Assembly: GCA_016763715.1 (NCBI GenBank)
Contig: JAESTG010000260.1
Coordinates: 1-8,908, forward strand
Reading direction: 5' to 3'
Origin: Flavobacteriaceae bacterium
Lineage (GTDB): Bacteria > Bacteroidota > Bacteroidia > Flavobacteriales > Flavobacteriaceae
Length of the DNA: 8,908 nt
A program made the position numbers and the translations under genes. Below are positions 1 through 6,916 of this stretch, one piece after another. The notes under the pieces were generated by a model. The model did no database searches, was not told where the DNA came from, and was given only the letters and a program-made list of their open reading frames with translations. Positions within the stretch are counted from its first letter, which is position 1, and each line of letters begins with the position of its first letter.

Positions 1-1784
1 CAAGAAAAGAAAATCAACTCTTTCAAAATGAATTGGATGTCTCTCTTCAGCTTCGAAATATCATCACCAATTTGGACGATGAAATAAGTTATAATAATAT
101 TTTGGAAGAACAGCAAAGGATGGCTTCAGAGGAGCGAACCAAATATATACTGAAACTTGCTGCCATTATTGGAGCGCTGGTAATGATCTTGTTTTCCTAT
201 ATTATTGTGACCGATTTCTTTAAAGCTGAAAAATTTAAAAAAGGACTACAGCAGGAAAAACAGTACTCAGAAGATTTACTAAAAAGCCGTGAGCAACTCA
301 TGGCTACAGTAAGCCACGATTTAAAAACACCGCTCAATACCATTCTGGGATATACCGAATTATTTAGCCATACACCCCTTTCAGAAAAACAGAATAACTA
401 CACCCAACAAATTGCCTCCAGCGCACATTTTATTAGCAAAATGGCAGACGACCTTTTGGACTTCTCCAAACTCGAAGCAGGCAAACTACTCATTGAAAAA
501 GTGACTTTCTCGTTGGAAAATTTATTACACCAAATTGCAAAAGCGTCCAAGGACCTTCACATTCAAAAGCCCGTAGACCTCCATCTTTATGTAGATGAAA
601 ATCTTAGTGATAAGCTGTTTGAAAGCGACCCTCTAAGAATACAACAAGTCGTGAATAACTTAATAAGTAACGCATATAAGTTTACTGAAAAGGGACGGAT
701 TCAAATAACGGCAAATCTTTTAAAAACCAAGGGGAATACATATAAAGTTGAAATAGCCGTAACCGATTCTGGAATTGGTGTTTCTAAAGAAAAACAACAT
801 CTCATTTTTAAAGAGTTTACCCAAGCTGAAAAAGATACTTTTCAAAAGTTTGGCGGGAGTGGTCTAGGGCTGTCTATTTCAAGAAAAATAGCCCAACTTT
901 TAGGAGGTTCACTTAAAATTGAAAGTACTCTAGGAGAAGGAAGTACCTTCTATTTTATAGTCCCTTTAGTGCTTTCTTCCACAAAAGAGATCCCCATAAA
1001 ACGGCATACGTCCATCTCACTTAAATCTTCCTTAAATGCCGTAATATTTGACGATGACCCAGCCATGCTGGCTTTGCTAAAGGAACTCTTTAAACAAATG
1101 AATATAATTGCTTATGGTTATGAAAAATTCAGTGATTTTAAGAACGATGGAAACATCAATTTCGATTTTATCCTTACCGATATTGAAATGCCTACCCATT
1201 CTGGATTCCAAATATTAGAAGCACTTCAGAAGGGTGAAATAGAAAACTATGAAAAACAACCAGTCATTGCAATGACTGGCACCAACAAGTATACACGGAA
1301 AGAATATCTACAGAAAGGGTTTTCAAATCTATTAAAAAAACCTTTCAGTAAAAATCAGCTTATTGCTGCTTTGAGCCCATTATTCTTAAATAAAATTGAG
1401 ACCCAGTTACCCGAACTCGAAGTTTTTAAAAACCCGACCAACGAAATATTTGACCTTTCTTTCCTGAATTCATTTTTAAGTTGTGAAGATAGCTTGAATG
1501 AAGTTTTGGGTATATTTTACCAACAAACGGAGCAAGATTTATCCCAAATTAATAATGCGATTGAAAACTGTGACTGTAAATTATTAGGGAATACGGCTCA
1601 TAGAATGCTTACTATGTGCAGGCAGTTAGCTGCGAAACGAGTAAACCCAATATTGGAAACTATGGAGCAATGCGCCTTAGAAAAACCCACACAACCTGAA
1701 ATGGAATCCCTATTCGCTAATTTAAAAGTAGAAATAACGACTTTGGTGGAATCTCTTCAAAATAGAGAAGTCACTACACCTTAA
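1..1784 (+). CDS. Hybrid sensor histidine kinase (TM-HisKA-HATPase-REC-HPt), 5' partial
   Basis: Membrane-bound hybrid kinase that would autophosphorylate on His and relay phosphate through its own receiver and HPt domain. The frame is open to the window edge, so the first possible start (a TTG at 33) is probably internal and the N-terminal sensor is missing. Counting from that TTG: charged helix 1-36, one transmembrane segment about 38-60, HisKA with phosphoacceptor H95 in VSHDLKTP, N-box N209/N213, G1 box DSGIG 245-249, G2 box GSGLGL 275-280. The receiver starts near 335 with acidic residues 340-342, phosphoacceptor D383, T415 and K436. A C-terminal HPt-like helix bundle (about 475-575) has H523 in TAHRM; the glycine that usually follows in HPt domains is not seen. 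It converges on the sigma-54 regulator, overlapping it by 11 nt, which suggests they are partners. The signal sensed cannot be told from what is visible. Confidence 0.93.
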   Translation, partial: RKENQLFQNELDVSLQLRNIITNLDDEISYNNILEEQQRMASEERTKYILKLAAIIGALVMILFSYIIVTDFFKAEKFKKGLQQEKQYSEDLLKSREQLMATVSHDLKTPLNTILGYTELFSHTPLSEKQNNYTQQIASSAHFISKMADDLLDFSKLEAGKLLIEKVTFSLENLLHQIAKASKDLHIQKPVDLHLYVDENLSDKLFESDPLRIQQVVNNLISNAYKFTEKGRIQITANLLKTKGNTYKVEIAVTDSGIGVSKEKQHLIFKEFTQAEKDTFQKFGGSGLGLSISRKIAQLLGGSLKIESTLGEGSTFYFIVPLVLSSTKEIPIKRHTSISLKSSLNAVIFDDDPAMLALLKELFKQMNIIAYGYEKFSDFKNDGNINFDFILTDIEMPTHSGFQILEALQKGEIENYEKQPVIAMTGTNKYTRKEYLQKGFSNLLKKPFSKNQLIAALSPLFLNKIETQLPELEVFKNPTNEIFDLSFLNSFLSCEDSLNEVLGIFYQQTEQDLSQINNAIENCDCKLLGNTAHRMLTMCRQLAAKRVNPILETMEQCALEKPTQPEMESLFANLKVEITTLVESLQNREVTTP

Positions 1785-3138
1785 GATCGTAATATTCAAT
1801 CTTATTGTAAAGGGTTTTACGGGTAATATTCAGCAATTTTGCTGCGCGTGATTTATTATAATTTGCCTCTTCCAGAGCACTAATAATTAGTTGTTTTTCA
1901 TTAGTGGCTTTCGAAAAATCTTTAGGCTCTTTTATTCTTGAATTGGTTAACACTTCCATAGGAATTACGTCTATAGGAATATAGGCCGAAGGACTTAACA
2001 AAACCGCCCTCTTTATAACATTTTTCAATTCACGCAAATTCCCAGGCCAATGGTGTTTTTTAAAAGCGGCCTCCACTTGAGGTGTCAAACCCAATACATT
2101 TTTTTGAAGTGCACTGTTTGCCTGATTCAGAAAATATTCAGTGTATAAAAATAAATCTTCTTTCCGTTCAGCAAGCGACGGAATATGAATGGAAAATTCA
2201 TTTAATCTATGATATAAATCTTCTCTGAAAGTGCCATTTGAAACAGCCAATAACAAGTCTTCGTTAGTGGCAGAAATAATTCGAACATCTACTTCAATTT
2301 CGGTATTGCTGCCAACTGGTTTTATCTTTCTTTCTTGAAGCGCCCTGAGCAATTGCACTTGATTTTCATAAGAAAGATTTCCCACTTCATCCAAAAATAA
2401 CGTCCCTGTATGAGCAGCTTGAAAATGCCCTTTTTTATCATTAATGGCCCCCGTAAAACTACCTTTAATATGACCAAAAAATTCGCTTGCCGCAATCTCT
2501 TTAGGAATGGCACCACAATCTACCGCAATAAACACTTTATCACTTCTATCACTATATCTATGAATTGCTTGGGCGGCCACCTCCTTCCCTGTCCCACTTT
2601 CTCCCTGAATGAGCACTCCCATATTGGTAGGGCCAACCAACTTCAAATATTGATGAAACTTTTTAGATACTTCACTTATTCCCGAAACAAAACCTGCTTT
2701 TTGAGAAATAACTATATCATTATTAACTGACTTCTTTAAAACTTGAAGCGGCACCTCTTTTTCTTCAGAAGAAACCACTGTATTTTTTGCTTGCTCCATA
2801 ACCATTAAAAGCTCTTCTGGCCGAAAAGGTTTTGAGATATAATCCAACGCTCCTTTTTTAATAGCTTCTACTGCCGAAGTTACCTCCGCACATCCAGTCA
2901 TCATAATGACCTTTGTTTCCGAAGAAACACGTTTTACATATTCTAAGAGTATCAACCCCGATTCATCTGGTAATTTTAAATCGGTAATAACCATTGGAAA
3001 ACTTGAAGAGTCTAATTGTTCTTTGGCCTCTTGAACACTAGAAACTTCTGTAACGTTATAGCCATTTCGCTCCAAAAAAGTAGAAAGCATTTTTAAAAAG
3101 GCAATGTCATCTTCAACAATAAGGATGTGTTCTTTCAT
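1774..3138 (-). CDS. Sigma-54-dependent response regulator, NtrC/AtoC type
   Basis: Cytoplasmic activator of sigma-54 promoters. From the ATG at 3138 (454 aa): receiver 1-115 with acidic pair E9/D10/D11, phosphoacceptor D53, T81 and K103; linker to about 150; AAA+ domain with Walker A GESGTGKE 179-186, sigma-54 contact loop GSFTGA 226-231 (canonical GAFTGA), Walker B LFLDEVGN 247-254, arginine-finger region FREDLYHR 304-311 and sensor II WPGNLREL 364-371; Fis-type helix-turn-helix about 416-450 (NKSRAAKLLNITRKTLYNKI). All three domains are complete. A TTG codon sits directly before the ATG (3139-3141), but ATG is the natural choice. The DNA-binding domain means it should have specific sites upstream of its targets. 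The convergent hybrid kinase is the likely phosphodonor. The nearest candidate target is the secreted PepSY-like gene just upstream. Confidence 0.95.
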   Translation of the reverse strand: MKEHILIVEDDIAFLKMLSTFLERNGYNVTEVSSVQEAKEQLDSSSFPMVITDLKLPDESGLILLEYVKRVSSETKVIMMTGCAEVTSAVEAIKKGALDYISKPFRPEELLMVMEQAKNTVVSSEEKEVPLQVLKKSVNNDIVISQKAGFVSGISEVSKKFHQYLKLVGPTNMGVLIQGESGTGKEVAAQAIHRYSDRSDKVFIAVDCGAIPKEIAASEFFGHIKGSFTGAINDKKGHFQAAHTGTLFLDEVGNLSYENQVQLLRALQERKIKPVGSNTEIEVDVRIISATNEDLLLAVSNGTFREDLYHRLNEFSIHIPSLAERKEDLFLYTEYFLNQANSALQKNVLGLTPQVEAAFKKHHWPGNLRELKNVIKRAVLLSPSAYIPIDVIPMEVLTNSRIKEPKDFSKATNEKQLIISALEEANYNKSRAAKLLNITRKTLYNKIEYYDLKV

Positions 3139-3193
3139 CAACTTGCTTTAGGCATGTTGTTGTAAAAATAAGAAGTAAAAATGGGTACAACTT

Positions 3194-3224
3194 TAATTTT
3201 ATCATAAAAAAATAACATTGCAAA
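3194..3224 (-). promoter_or_regulatory. Weak candidate Bacteroidetes promoter for the sigma-54 regulator
   Basis: On the minus strand a TTTG (3221-3224) lies exactly 19 nt before TAAATTA-like sequence TAAAATTA (3194-3201). The spacing matches the Bacteroidetes -33/-7 arrangement, but the -7 box matches TAnnTTTG only in part. It sits between the terminator of the upstream gene and the regulator start, so the regulator needs a promoter about here. Low confidence because the region is AT-rich. Confidence 0.3.
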
Positions 3225-3249
3225 CAATATTTCAACAAAAATATAAAAC

Positions 3250-3274
3250 AAAAAAAGGTGCCCCAAGAGGCACC
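3250..3274 (-). terminator. Intrinsic terminator of the PepSY-like gene
   Basis: Reading the minus strand, a perfect 6-bp GC-rich stem GGTGCC/GGCACC (3257-3274, 6-nt loop) is followed directly by seven T residues (3250-3256). It lies 34 nt past the stop of the small secreted protein gene, the normal place for a Rho-independent terminator, and separates it from the downstream regulator gene. Confidence 0.88.
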
Positions 3275-3308
3275 CATGCGAAGTATTGAATCTAAAAATA
3301 CCTGCAGC

Positions 3309-3617
3309 TTACTGCTTTTTAATCCACTCGCCTTTGCTGTTGGCATACAGCGTTTTACTTAACTTATCGGCGGTGGTTACAACTAGTTTGAATTCACCCT
3401 TCTTATTTGCGAAAGCCTTGGACACTATAGCGCCTTCAAGGTCTTTAGCTACAGCGTCCTTCACAGCTTGGGGCAGTTCAGAGACTTTCACTTCTTTATA
3501 ATCATCTTGTACGGAGGCTACTTGCACTTTTGTTGGGTTTTCCGATGAAGATGATTGTGCATAAGTAACGGTTAGTGTTCCAAATGCGATCGCCATGGCG
3601 ACAATTACTTTTTTCAT
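3309..3617 (-). CDS. Small secreted PepSY-like protein
   Basis: A 102-aa exported protein. The start at 3617 is chosen because it begins a classic signal peptide: MKK, a hydrophobic stretch 4-19 and a likely cleavage after VTYA20 before Q21. A longer reading frame upstream would bury this signal peptide. After a Ser-rich linker (22-30), residues 40-102 follow the pattern of PepSY-like domains (PF11396 type) of Bacteroidetes: a LPQAVKDAV helix near 48-56, a KDLEGAIVSKA strand segment, GEFKLVV, then a final strand ending NSKGEWIK. The mature protein would act in the periplasm or at the cell surface; related domains are thought to bind other proteins or restrain peptidases, but the role here is unknown. 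It stands alone, with its own terminator and an unusually repeat-rich upstream region, next to a sigma-54 activator gene that may control it. Confidence 0.85.
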   Translation of the reverse strand: MKKVIVAMAIAFGTLTVTYAQSSSSENPTKVQVASVQDDYKEVKVSELPQAVKDAVAKDLEGAIVSKAFANKKGEFKLVVTTADKLSKTLYANSKGEWIKKQ

Positions 3618-3674
3618 AACATTCAATTTTTTGTGGGGATAAATAAATCTTTTTTTCTTTTCGGTTAGGTACAT

Positions 3675-3690
3675 TGAAAATTTAATGCCA
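3675..3690 (-). promoter_or_regulatory. Degenerate sigma-54-like -24/-12 element upstream of PepSY-like gene
   Basis: The minus strand reads TGGCATTAAATTTTCA. The -24 half (TGGCA) is perfect and the spacing fits, but the -12 half reads TTTCA where TTGCA is expected, so the usually invariant G is lost. It lies about 58 nt before the start codon of the secreted protein, in a plausible place for a promoter controlled by the adjacent sigma-54 activator. Suggestive only. Confidence 0.25.
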
Positions 3691-3700
3691 AAAACAGCAA

Positions 3701-3721
3701 TTTGCAAAACTAGATTGCAAA
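3701..3721. repeat. Perfect inverted repeat TTTGCAA-N7-TTGCAAA
   Basis: Two 7-nt arms (3701-3707 and 3715-3721) separated by 7 nt form a perfect inverted repeat with arm centres 14 bp apart. Each arm contains the self-complementary hexamer TTGCAA. This geometry is typical of a dimeric regulator site. On the minus strand the spacer and one arm include TAGTTTTG (3705-3712), a match to the Bacteroidetes -7 consensus TAnnTTTG, so it may be an operator over a promoter or an upstream activator site. No clear -33 element is present at the usual distance. Confidence 0.5.
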
Positions 3722-3777
3722 CCACTTGCTTATAGACAATTGAAGTATTTATTGATTCTTAGGCTGAAAATGCAAAA

Positions 3778-3828
3778 TGTATACCTAGTATACAAACTGT
3801 GTAGAAATTATACACTTTTATGTATACA
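3778..3828. repeat. Cluster of GTATAC/GTGTA palindromes
   Basis: Three symmetric elements are packed into 51 nt: TGTATAC-CTA-GTATACA (3778-3794, perfect 7-bp arms), GTGTA-N7-TACAC (3799-3815) and the 8-bp palindrome TGTATACA (3821-3828). On the minus strand AGTGTATA also recurs with a 14-nt period. The first hairpin is followed on the minus strand by TTTT, so it could be a weak terminator for the operon ending at arfB. Alternatively, the set could be regulator binding sites 160-210 nt upstream of the PepSY-like gene. Confidence 0.5.
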
Positions 3829-4233
3829 CTATTCCATTAAAGGAGGTTTACGGTTGGATTTCTTTAAAGCTATTCTCTTTTTCGACTGGAGGCGTTTTTC
3901 AATAACTCCTCTTGAAGGCTTTGTTTTACGTCTTGGCTTTTCTACCTTCAAATTTTCTTTGATTAAAGCAATCAACCTATCAATTCCCATCTTTTTATTT
4001 CGATGCTGACTCCTACTTTCACTACTTTGGATTGACAGAATTCCTTCGGAAGTGAGTTTGTTCGCTAATTTAGTTGTGAGCCGTTCCTTTTCCGAAGCTG
4101 ATAACCCTTCCGAAGTAAAAACATTGAAAGACACCTCAACTTTTGAAGCTGTTTTATTAACGTGCTGTCCTCCAGGGCCACTACTGCGTACCGCCTTAAA
4201 CTGAAGTTCTCTTAAAATAATTTCGGCTTGCAT
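3829..4233 (-). CDS. arfB: Alternative ribosome-rescue factor / peptidyl-tRNA hydrolase ArfB (YaeJ)
   Basis: Small release-factor-like protein that frees ribosomes stalled on mRNAs lacking a stop codon by hydrolysing the peptidyl-tRNA in the P site. It has 134 aa, the usual size. The catalytic GGQ motif is at 21-23 inside SSGPGGQHVNKTASKV, the hallmark of class I release-factor domains. RSQHRNKK at 74-81 fits the family. The C-terminal tail (97-131) is rich in Lys and Arg (KPRRKTKPSRG), matching the basic tail that enters the empty mRNA channel in ArfB. The domains that read stop codons in RF1/RF2 are absent, so it is not a true release factor. It is the last gene of the long operon; its ATG overlaps the DUF4301 stop by one base (TAATG), suggesting coupled translation. 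Confidence 0.93.
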   Translation of the reverse strand: MQAEIILRELQFKAVRSSGPGGQHVNKTASKVEVSFNVFTSEGLSASEKERLTTKLANKLTSEGILSIQSSESRSQHRNKKMGIDRLIALIKENLKVEKPRRKTKPSRGVIEKRLQSKKRIALKKSNRKPPLME

Positions 4234-5759
4234 TAGGCGTTGGGGCGGTGCTCCTTTTTCAAAAGGTCATTCACTGTTTTAACTGGATTAAAAGTAATCT
4301 TTGGCACCTCTATGAAAACAGTATTCCAATTGGCCATAGCACCATTCCAAAGACCAGGCAATTCTAATGCTTTTATAGGGTTTCCATTAACCGATTTGCT
4401 AGAAATAAAACCTGAATTAGGGTTTGCATACTTAGTCAAATCAAATTTATTGCCTTTATAATCCCGTAAACCACAAACCAAATCCACTGGGTTAAAATGA
4501 GTGGCCTCATTAATTGCTGAAGCTTGATGAGGATCCTTCATATCTATCTGTGATTTCTCAACTATTTGGAGAGATGAACGACCTAAACGATCCCGAACCC
4601 AAAACGGACCACCACCAGGGGCTCCAGTATTTTCGACAACTCCACAGACTCTAAGAGGACGGTTCAAAAATTCTTTGATTGCTTCAACACCCCCTGGTAG
4701 TTCTCGTACCTCAAGTTCATTCCAAATAAATGATTGAATCTCCTTCACTTTTTCTAAAGTAACATCCTTTTCAAGGTCTGTTAGAAACCCAAACATTTTC
4801 TTTTGTATTTGGAGCAGTTTACCTGCGAGCATTTTCTTTTGTTCAGCAATCTCTACCGTGTATTCTTGAGCCGCAACATTGTCAATGTTCTTAATAAACA
4901 CAATATCTGCATCCACTTCATTTAGATTCATCAAAAGCGCTCCATGACCAGAAGGACGAAACACCAATTTATTTTTAGCATCACGATAAGGCTCATTATT
5001 TGGGGTCACAGCAATGGTATCGGTCTCTTTTTTCTGAAACGAATAGGAGATATGAAAAGTTTTCTTCGTATTTCTACTTACTCTGGTTTTTATAGTGTCA
5101 AATTCCCTTTTAAAAACAGGCAAATGCCTTTCTGAAAAAGTAAAGTGCAGATACACATCATCATTTACGGCTGCATAAAATGCTCCTTCATGAAGTTGCT
5201 CTTCAAAAGCCGTTGTAGCATATTTATTGTATTTATGAAATGGAATTAACCCTTTAGGCATATCCCCAAAACGCAGTCCTTTATCACTCAACATGGCTTG
5301 CGCAAAATAATAATGTCTTAATCCTCTTGATGATTTCTTATAATCCACAAATTGCTCTCTAATTTTCTTTCTAACTAAATTCACAAATGCAAATTCGGAA
5401 GTCGCACCAAAAAATTTATGGAGTTCCTGGCTGCCATTCTTTTTTACATAATCACGAAACAACATAGTTTCAGGATTATAGGTGTCTAAAAACTCATGTA
5501 AGAACTGAAACATACGTGTAGCAGCACCAGAAGCTGGCACAAACTTTACAATATCCAAGGAATCCTTTTTTTGCTCATAAAACAATTCTAGTTGTTGCTG
5601 ATTAGCACTAGAAATCTGTTTTATTCCATTTCCAACAGAGGCTGTAGTAATAATATTCACAAAAGGAATACCTTGGTTAAAAGTTTCAAGTTGTTGATAT
5701 ACCTCCTGTAAGGAAAGGCCGTAATCTTCAATCTGGTTAATATCCTTTTCGGTGAGCAT
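4233..5759 (-). CDS. DUF4301 family protein, possible sugar-nucleotide pyrophosphorylase-like enzyme
   Basis: A 508-aa protein, probably cytoplasmic, with no signal peptide or membrane segment. I recognise it as DUF4301 of Bacteroidetes, which has no assigned function that I know. Several motifs recall UDP-sugar pyrophosphorylases: PASGAATRMF 75-84 (like the N-terminal G-x-G-T-R nucleotide loop), MPKGLIPFHKY 167-177, RPSGHGALLMNLN 268-280 (like the P-x-G-H-G segment) and VFIKNIDN 287-294 (like the V-x-N-I-D-N metal and sugar site). A later Gly-rich ENTGAPGGGPF 376-386 and GLWNGAMANW 469-478 look conserved in the family. So a GT-A nucleotidyltransferase fold is a reasonable inference, not a proven one. 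Its ATG follows the stop of the kinase gene with no gap (TAAATG) and its stop overlaps arfB, so it is an internal operon gene. Confidence 0.85.
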   Translation of the reverse strand: MLTEKDINQIEDYGLSLQEVYQQLETFNQGIPFVNIITTASVGNGIKQISSANQQQLELFYEQKKDSLDIVKFVPASGAATRMFQFLHEFLDTYNPETMLFRDYVKKNGSQELHKFFGATSEFAFVNLVRKKIREQFVDYKKSSRGLRHYYFAQAMLSDKGLRFGDMPKGLIPFHKYNKYATTAFEEQLHEGAFYAAVNDDVYLHFTFSERHLPVFKREFDTIKTRVSRNTKKTFHISYSFQKKETDTIAVTPNNEPYRDAKNKLVFRPSGHGALLMNLNEVDADIVFIKNIDNVAAQEYTVEIAEQKKMLAGKLLQIQKKMFGFLTDLEKDVTLEKVKEIQSFIWNELEVRELPGGVEAIKEFLNRPLRVCGVVENTGAPGGGPFWVRDRLGRSSLQIVEKSQIDMKDPHQASAINEATHFNPVDLVCGLRDYKGNKFDLTKYANPNSGFISSKSVNGNPIKALELPGLWNGAMANWNTVFIEVPKITFNPVKTVNDLLKKEHRPNA

Positions 5760-6323
5760 TTAATCTTTTTTCAGTTTTGATAAGAGTTGGATAGCTCTTT
5801 GTAATCGATCTTTCTGGTCTCCTTCCAGCAAAGTGTATGGAAGTTTTCTTTGTTGTAATTCCTTTTCAAAAATACGAAATAGTTTCTCCCTTTCATAAGG
5901 TCTATCTCTCAAATCATCAGCTTCCCATGGAGTATCAACTTGTGTGAGAAAGTAGTGATCATACATATTTTCATCACAAGCCTTCAGTATCTCCTTTGGG
6001 CAATAACCATCATAATAGTATTCAGAATACACTTTTAATTCTAACAAATTAGTGTCACAGAACAAGAAATTTTGTGCTAATTTAAGTGATCTATTTTCAG
6101 AATTAATTTGACCCTCAGCAATGGGAGTCAAATCCTTTTTCTCAATGGTCTCTTTAGTGTCGTCCCACTTTTTCTGAAGAAAATCGCGCATAAACTCAGG
6201 AACCCACTGTGTGTCGAAATGGGCTGCCAATTGTTTTGCCAAAGTTGTTTCGCCTGAAGATTCTGGCCCAAACAATACAATCCTTAGGCAGTTTGAATCG
6301 GTTTGTCTAAGTGTTTCTTCCAT
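5760..6323 (-). CDS. NadR-kinase-like P-loop ATPase with atypical Walker A
   Basis: A 187-aa protein of the P-loop nucleoside kinase type, closest to the ribosylnicotinamide kinase domain of NadR, without the adenylyltransferase or HTH domains. The P-loop is GPESSGETT, G19-T27; position 25 is Glu where relatives have the phosphate-binding Lys (GPESTGKTT). Other NadR-like features are intact: VPEFMRDFL 41-49, a Walker B-like strand FLFCDTNLLE 86-95 with D90, and the lid segment DTPWEADDLRDRP 130-142. If active it would phosphorylate an imported nucleoside or vitamin to trap it in the cell. The ATG at 6323 is the only early start; it lies inside the pnuC coding region, giving a 40-nt overlap that ties kinase and transporter together. 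The K-to-E change is one A-to-G step and questions catalysis. Alternatives are an inactive regulator or a sequence error. Confidence 0.85.
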   Translation of the reverse strand: MEETLRQTDSNCLRIVLFGPESSGETTLAKQLAAHFDTQWVPEFMRDFLQKKWDDTKETIEKKDLTPIAEGQINSENRSLKLAQNFLFCDTNLLELKVYSEYYYDGYCPKEILKACDENMYDHYFLTQVDTPWEADDLRDRPYEREKLFRIFEKELQQRKLPYTLLEGDQKDRLQRAIQLLSKLKKD

Positions 6324-6916
6324 GCAATATAGCCGTAAATAGCAATAATGGTAAAAATAAGATATTGTAAAGAGGTAAAAGTAAATCCCTTATAAAAATA
6401 AAGTGGCACTGAAATAATATCTCCTATAATCCAGTAAATCCAATTCTCTACTTTCCGTTTGGCCATAAGCCACATTCCAACGAAGAAAATAGCTGTTGTA
6501 ATAGTGTCTACAATGGCCGTCCAATTATTCCACTTGTCAAACGACTTGTAAACAAAATAAACGAACACTAACGTAACTAAAAAGATCAACGCTGAATAAA
6601 TCTTCTCCTTTTTAGTCGTTTTTGAAATAGGCGTTACGTGCGTAGAATCTACCTTTCTGGTCCATATATACCATCCATAGACACTCATGATGAAGTAATA
6701 TCCATTAATCATCATGTCGCCCAAGAGCGTCCATTTTAAGAGCAGGTATACAAAAATAACCGTGCTTATCATTCCAGTAGGAAAGACAAGCACTTTATTT
6801 TCCTTGGAAAACCAAACCGATAATAGTCCAAAAATAACCGCAACAATCTCTAGAACGATATCGATAGTTTCATATGTGGAATACTGTCCGAAGAAAAAAT
6901 CAAAAATGGGGCTCAT
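6284..6916 (-). CDS. pnuC: PnuC-family vitamin transporter (nicotinamide riboside or thiamine)
   Basis: Inner-membrane protein of 210 aa with about seven hydrophobic segments (near 18-36, 41-61, 66-85, 106-124, 133-151, 157-173, 181-199), as in the Pnu family of facilitators that work together with a cytoplasmic kinase. Family-type sequence is clear: NGYYFIMSVYGWYIW 71-85 and the C-terminal half DTITTAIFFVGMWLMAKRK 137-155, then ENWIYWIIGDIISVPLYFYKG 157-177. The substrate is not certain: the downstream NadR-like kinase favours nicotinamide riboside (PnuC), while the upstream thiamine-binding protein favours thiamine (PnuT type). I saw no TPP or NAD riboswitch in front of the gene. It overlaps the thiamine-binding gene by 17 nt and the kinase gene by 40 nt. 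The symbol is given at family level. Confidence 0.9.
   Translation of the reverse strand: MSPIFDFFFGQYSTYETIDIVLEIVAVIFGLLSVWFSKENKVLVFPTGMISTVIFVYLLLKWTLLGDMMINGYYFIMSVYGWYIWTRKVDSTHVTPISKTTKKEKIYSALIFLVTLVFVYFVYKSFDKWNNWTAIVDTITTAIFFVGMWLMAKRKVENWIYWIIGDIISVPLYFYKGFTFTSLQYLIFTIIAIYGYIAWKKHLDKPIQTA

Noticed and set aside
33..35. TTG as the true start of the hybrid kinase
   Set aside because: The frame is open upstream to the window edge and the coiled helix continues through it, so the gene is taken as truncated at its 5' end by the window.
2410..2730. Plus-strand 106-codon open frame inside the sigma-54 regulator
   Set aside because: It lies wholly opposite a strongly supported gene, has no recognisable domain and looks like an antisense shadow.
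3139..3141. TTG one codon before the sigma-54 regulator ATG as start
   Set aside because: The ATG at 3136-3138 gives the normal receiver start; the TTG adds nothing.
3618..3725. N-terminal extension of the PepSY-like protein
   Set aside because: The added residues would hide a textbook signal peptide, and the stretch carries the promoter-like and inverted-repeat sequences.
3740..4009. Plus-strand 89-codon open frame across the arfB end
   Set aside because: It runs opposite arfB and the repeat cluster, and its composition is unlike a real protein.
3829..4233. Split or truncated release factor RF2/RF1
   Set aside because: The protein is full length for ArfB, with the basic tail and no sign of the missing decoding domains upstream.
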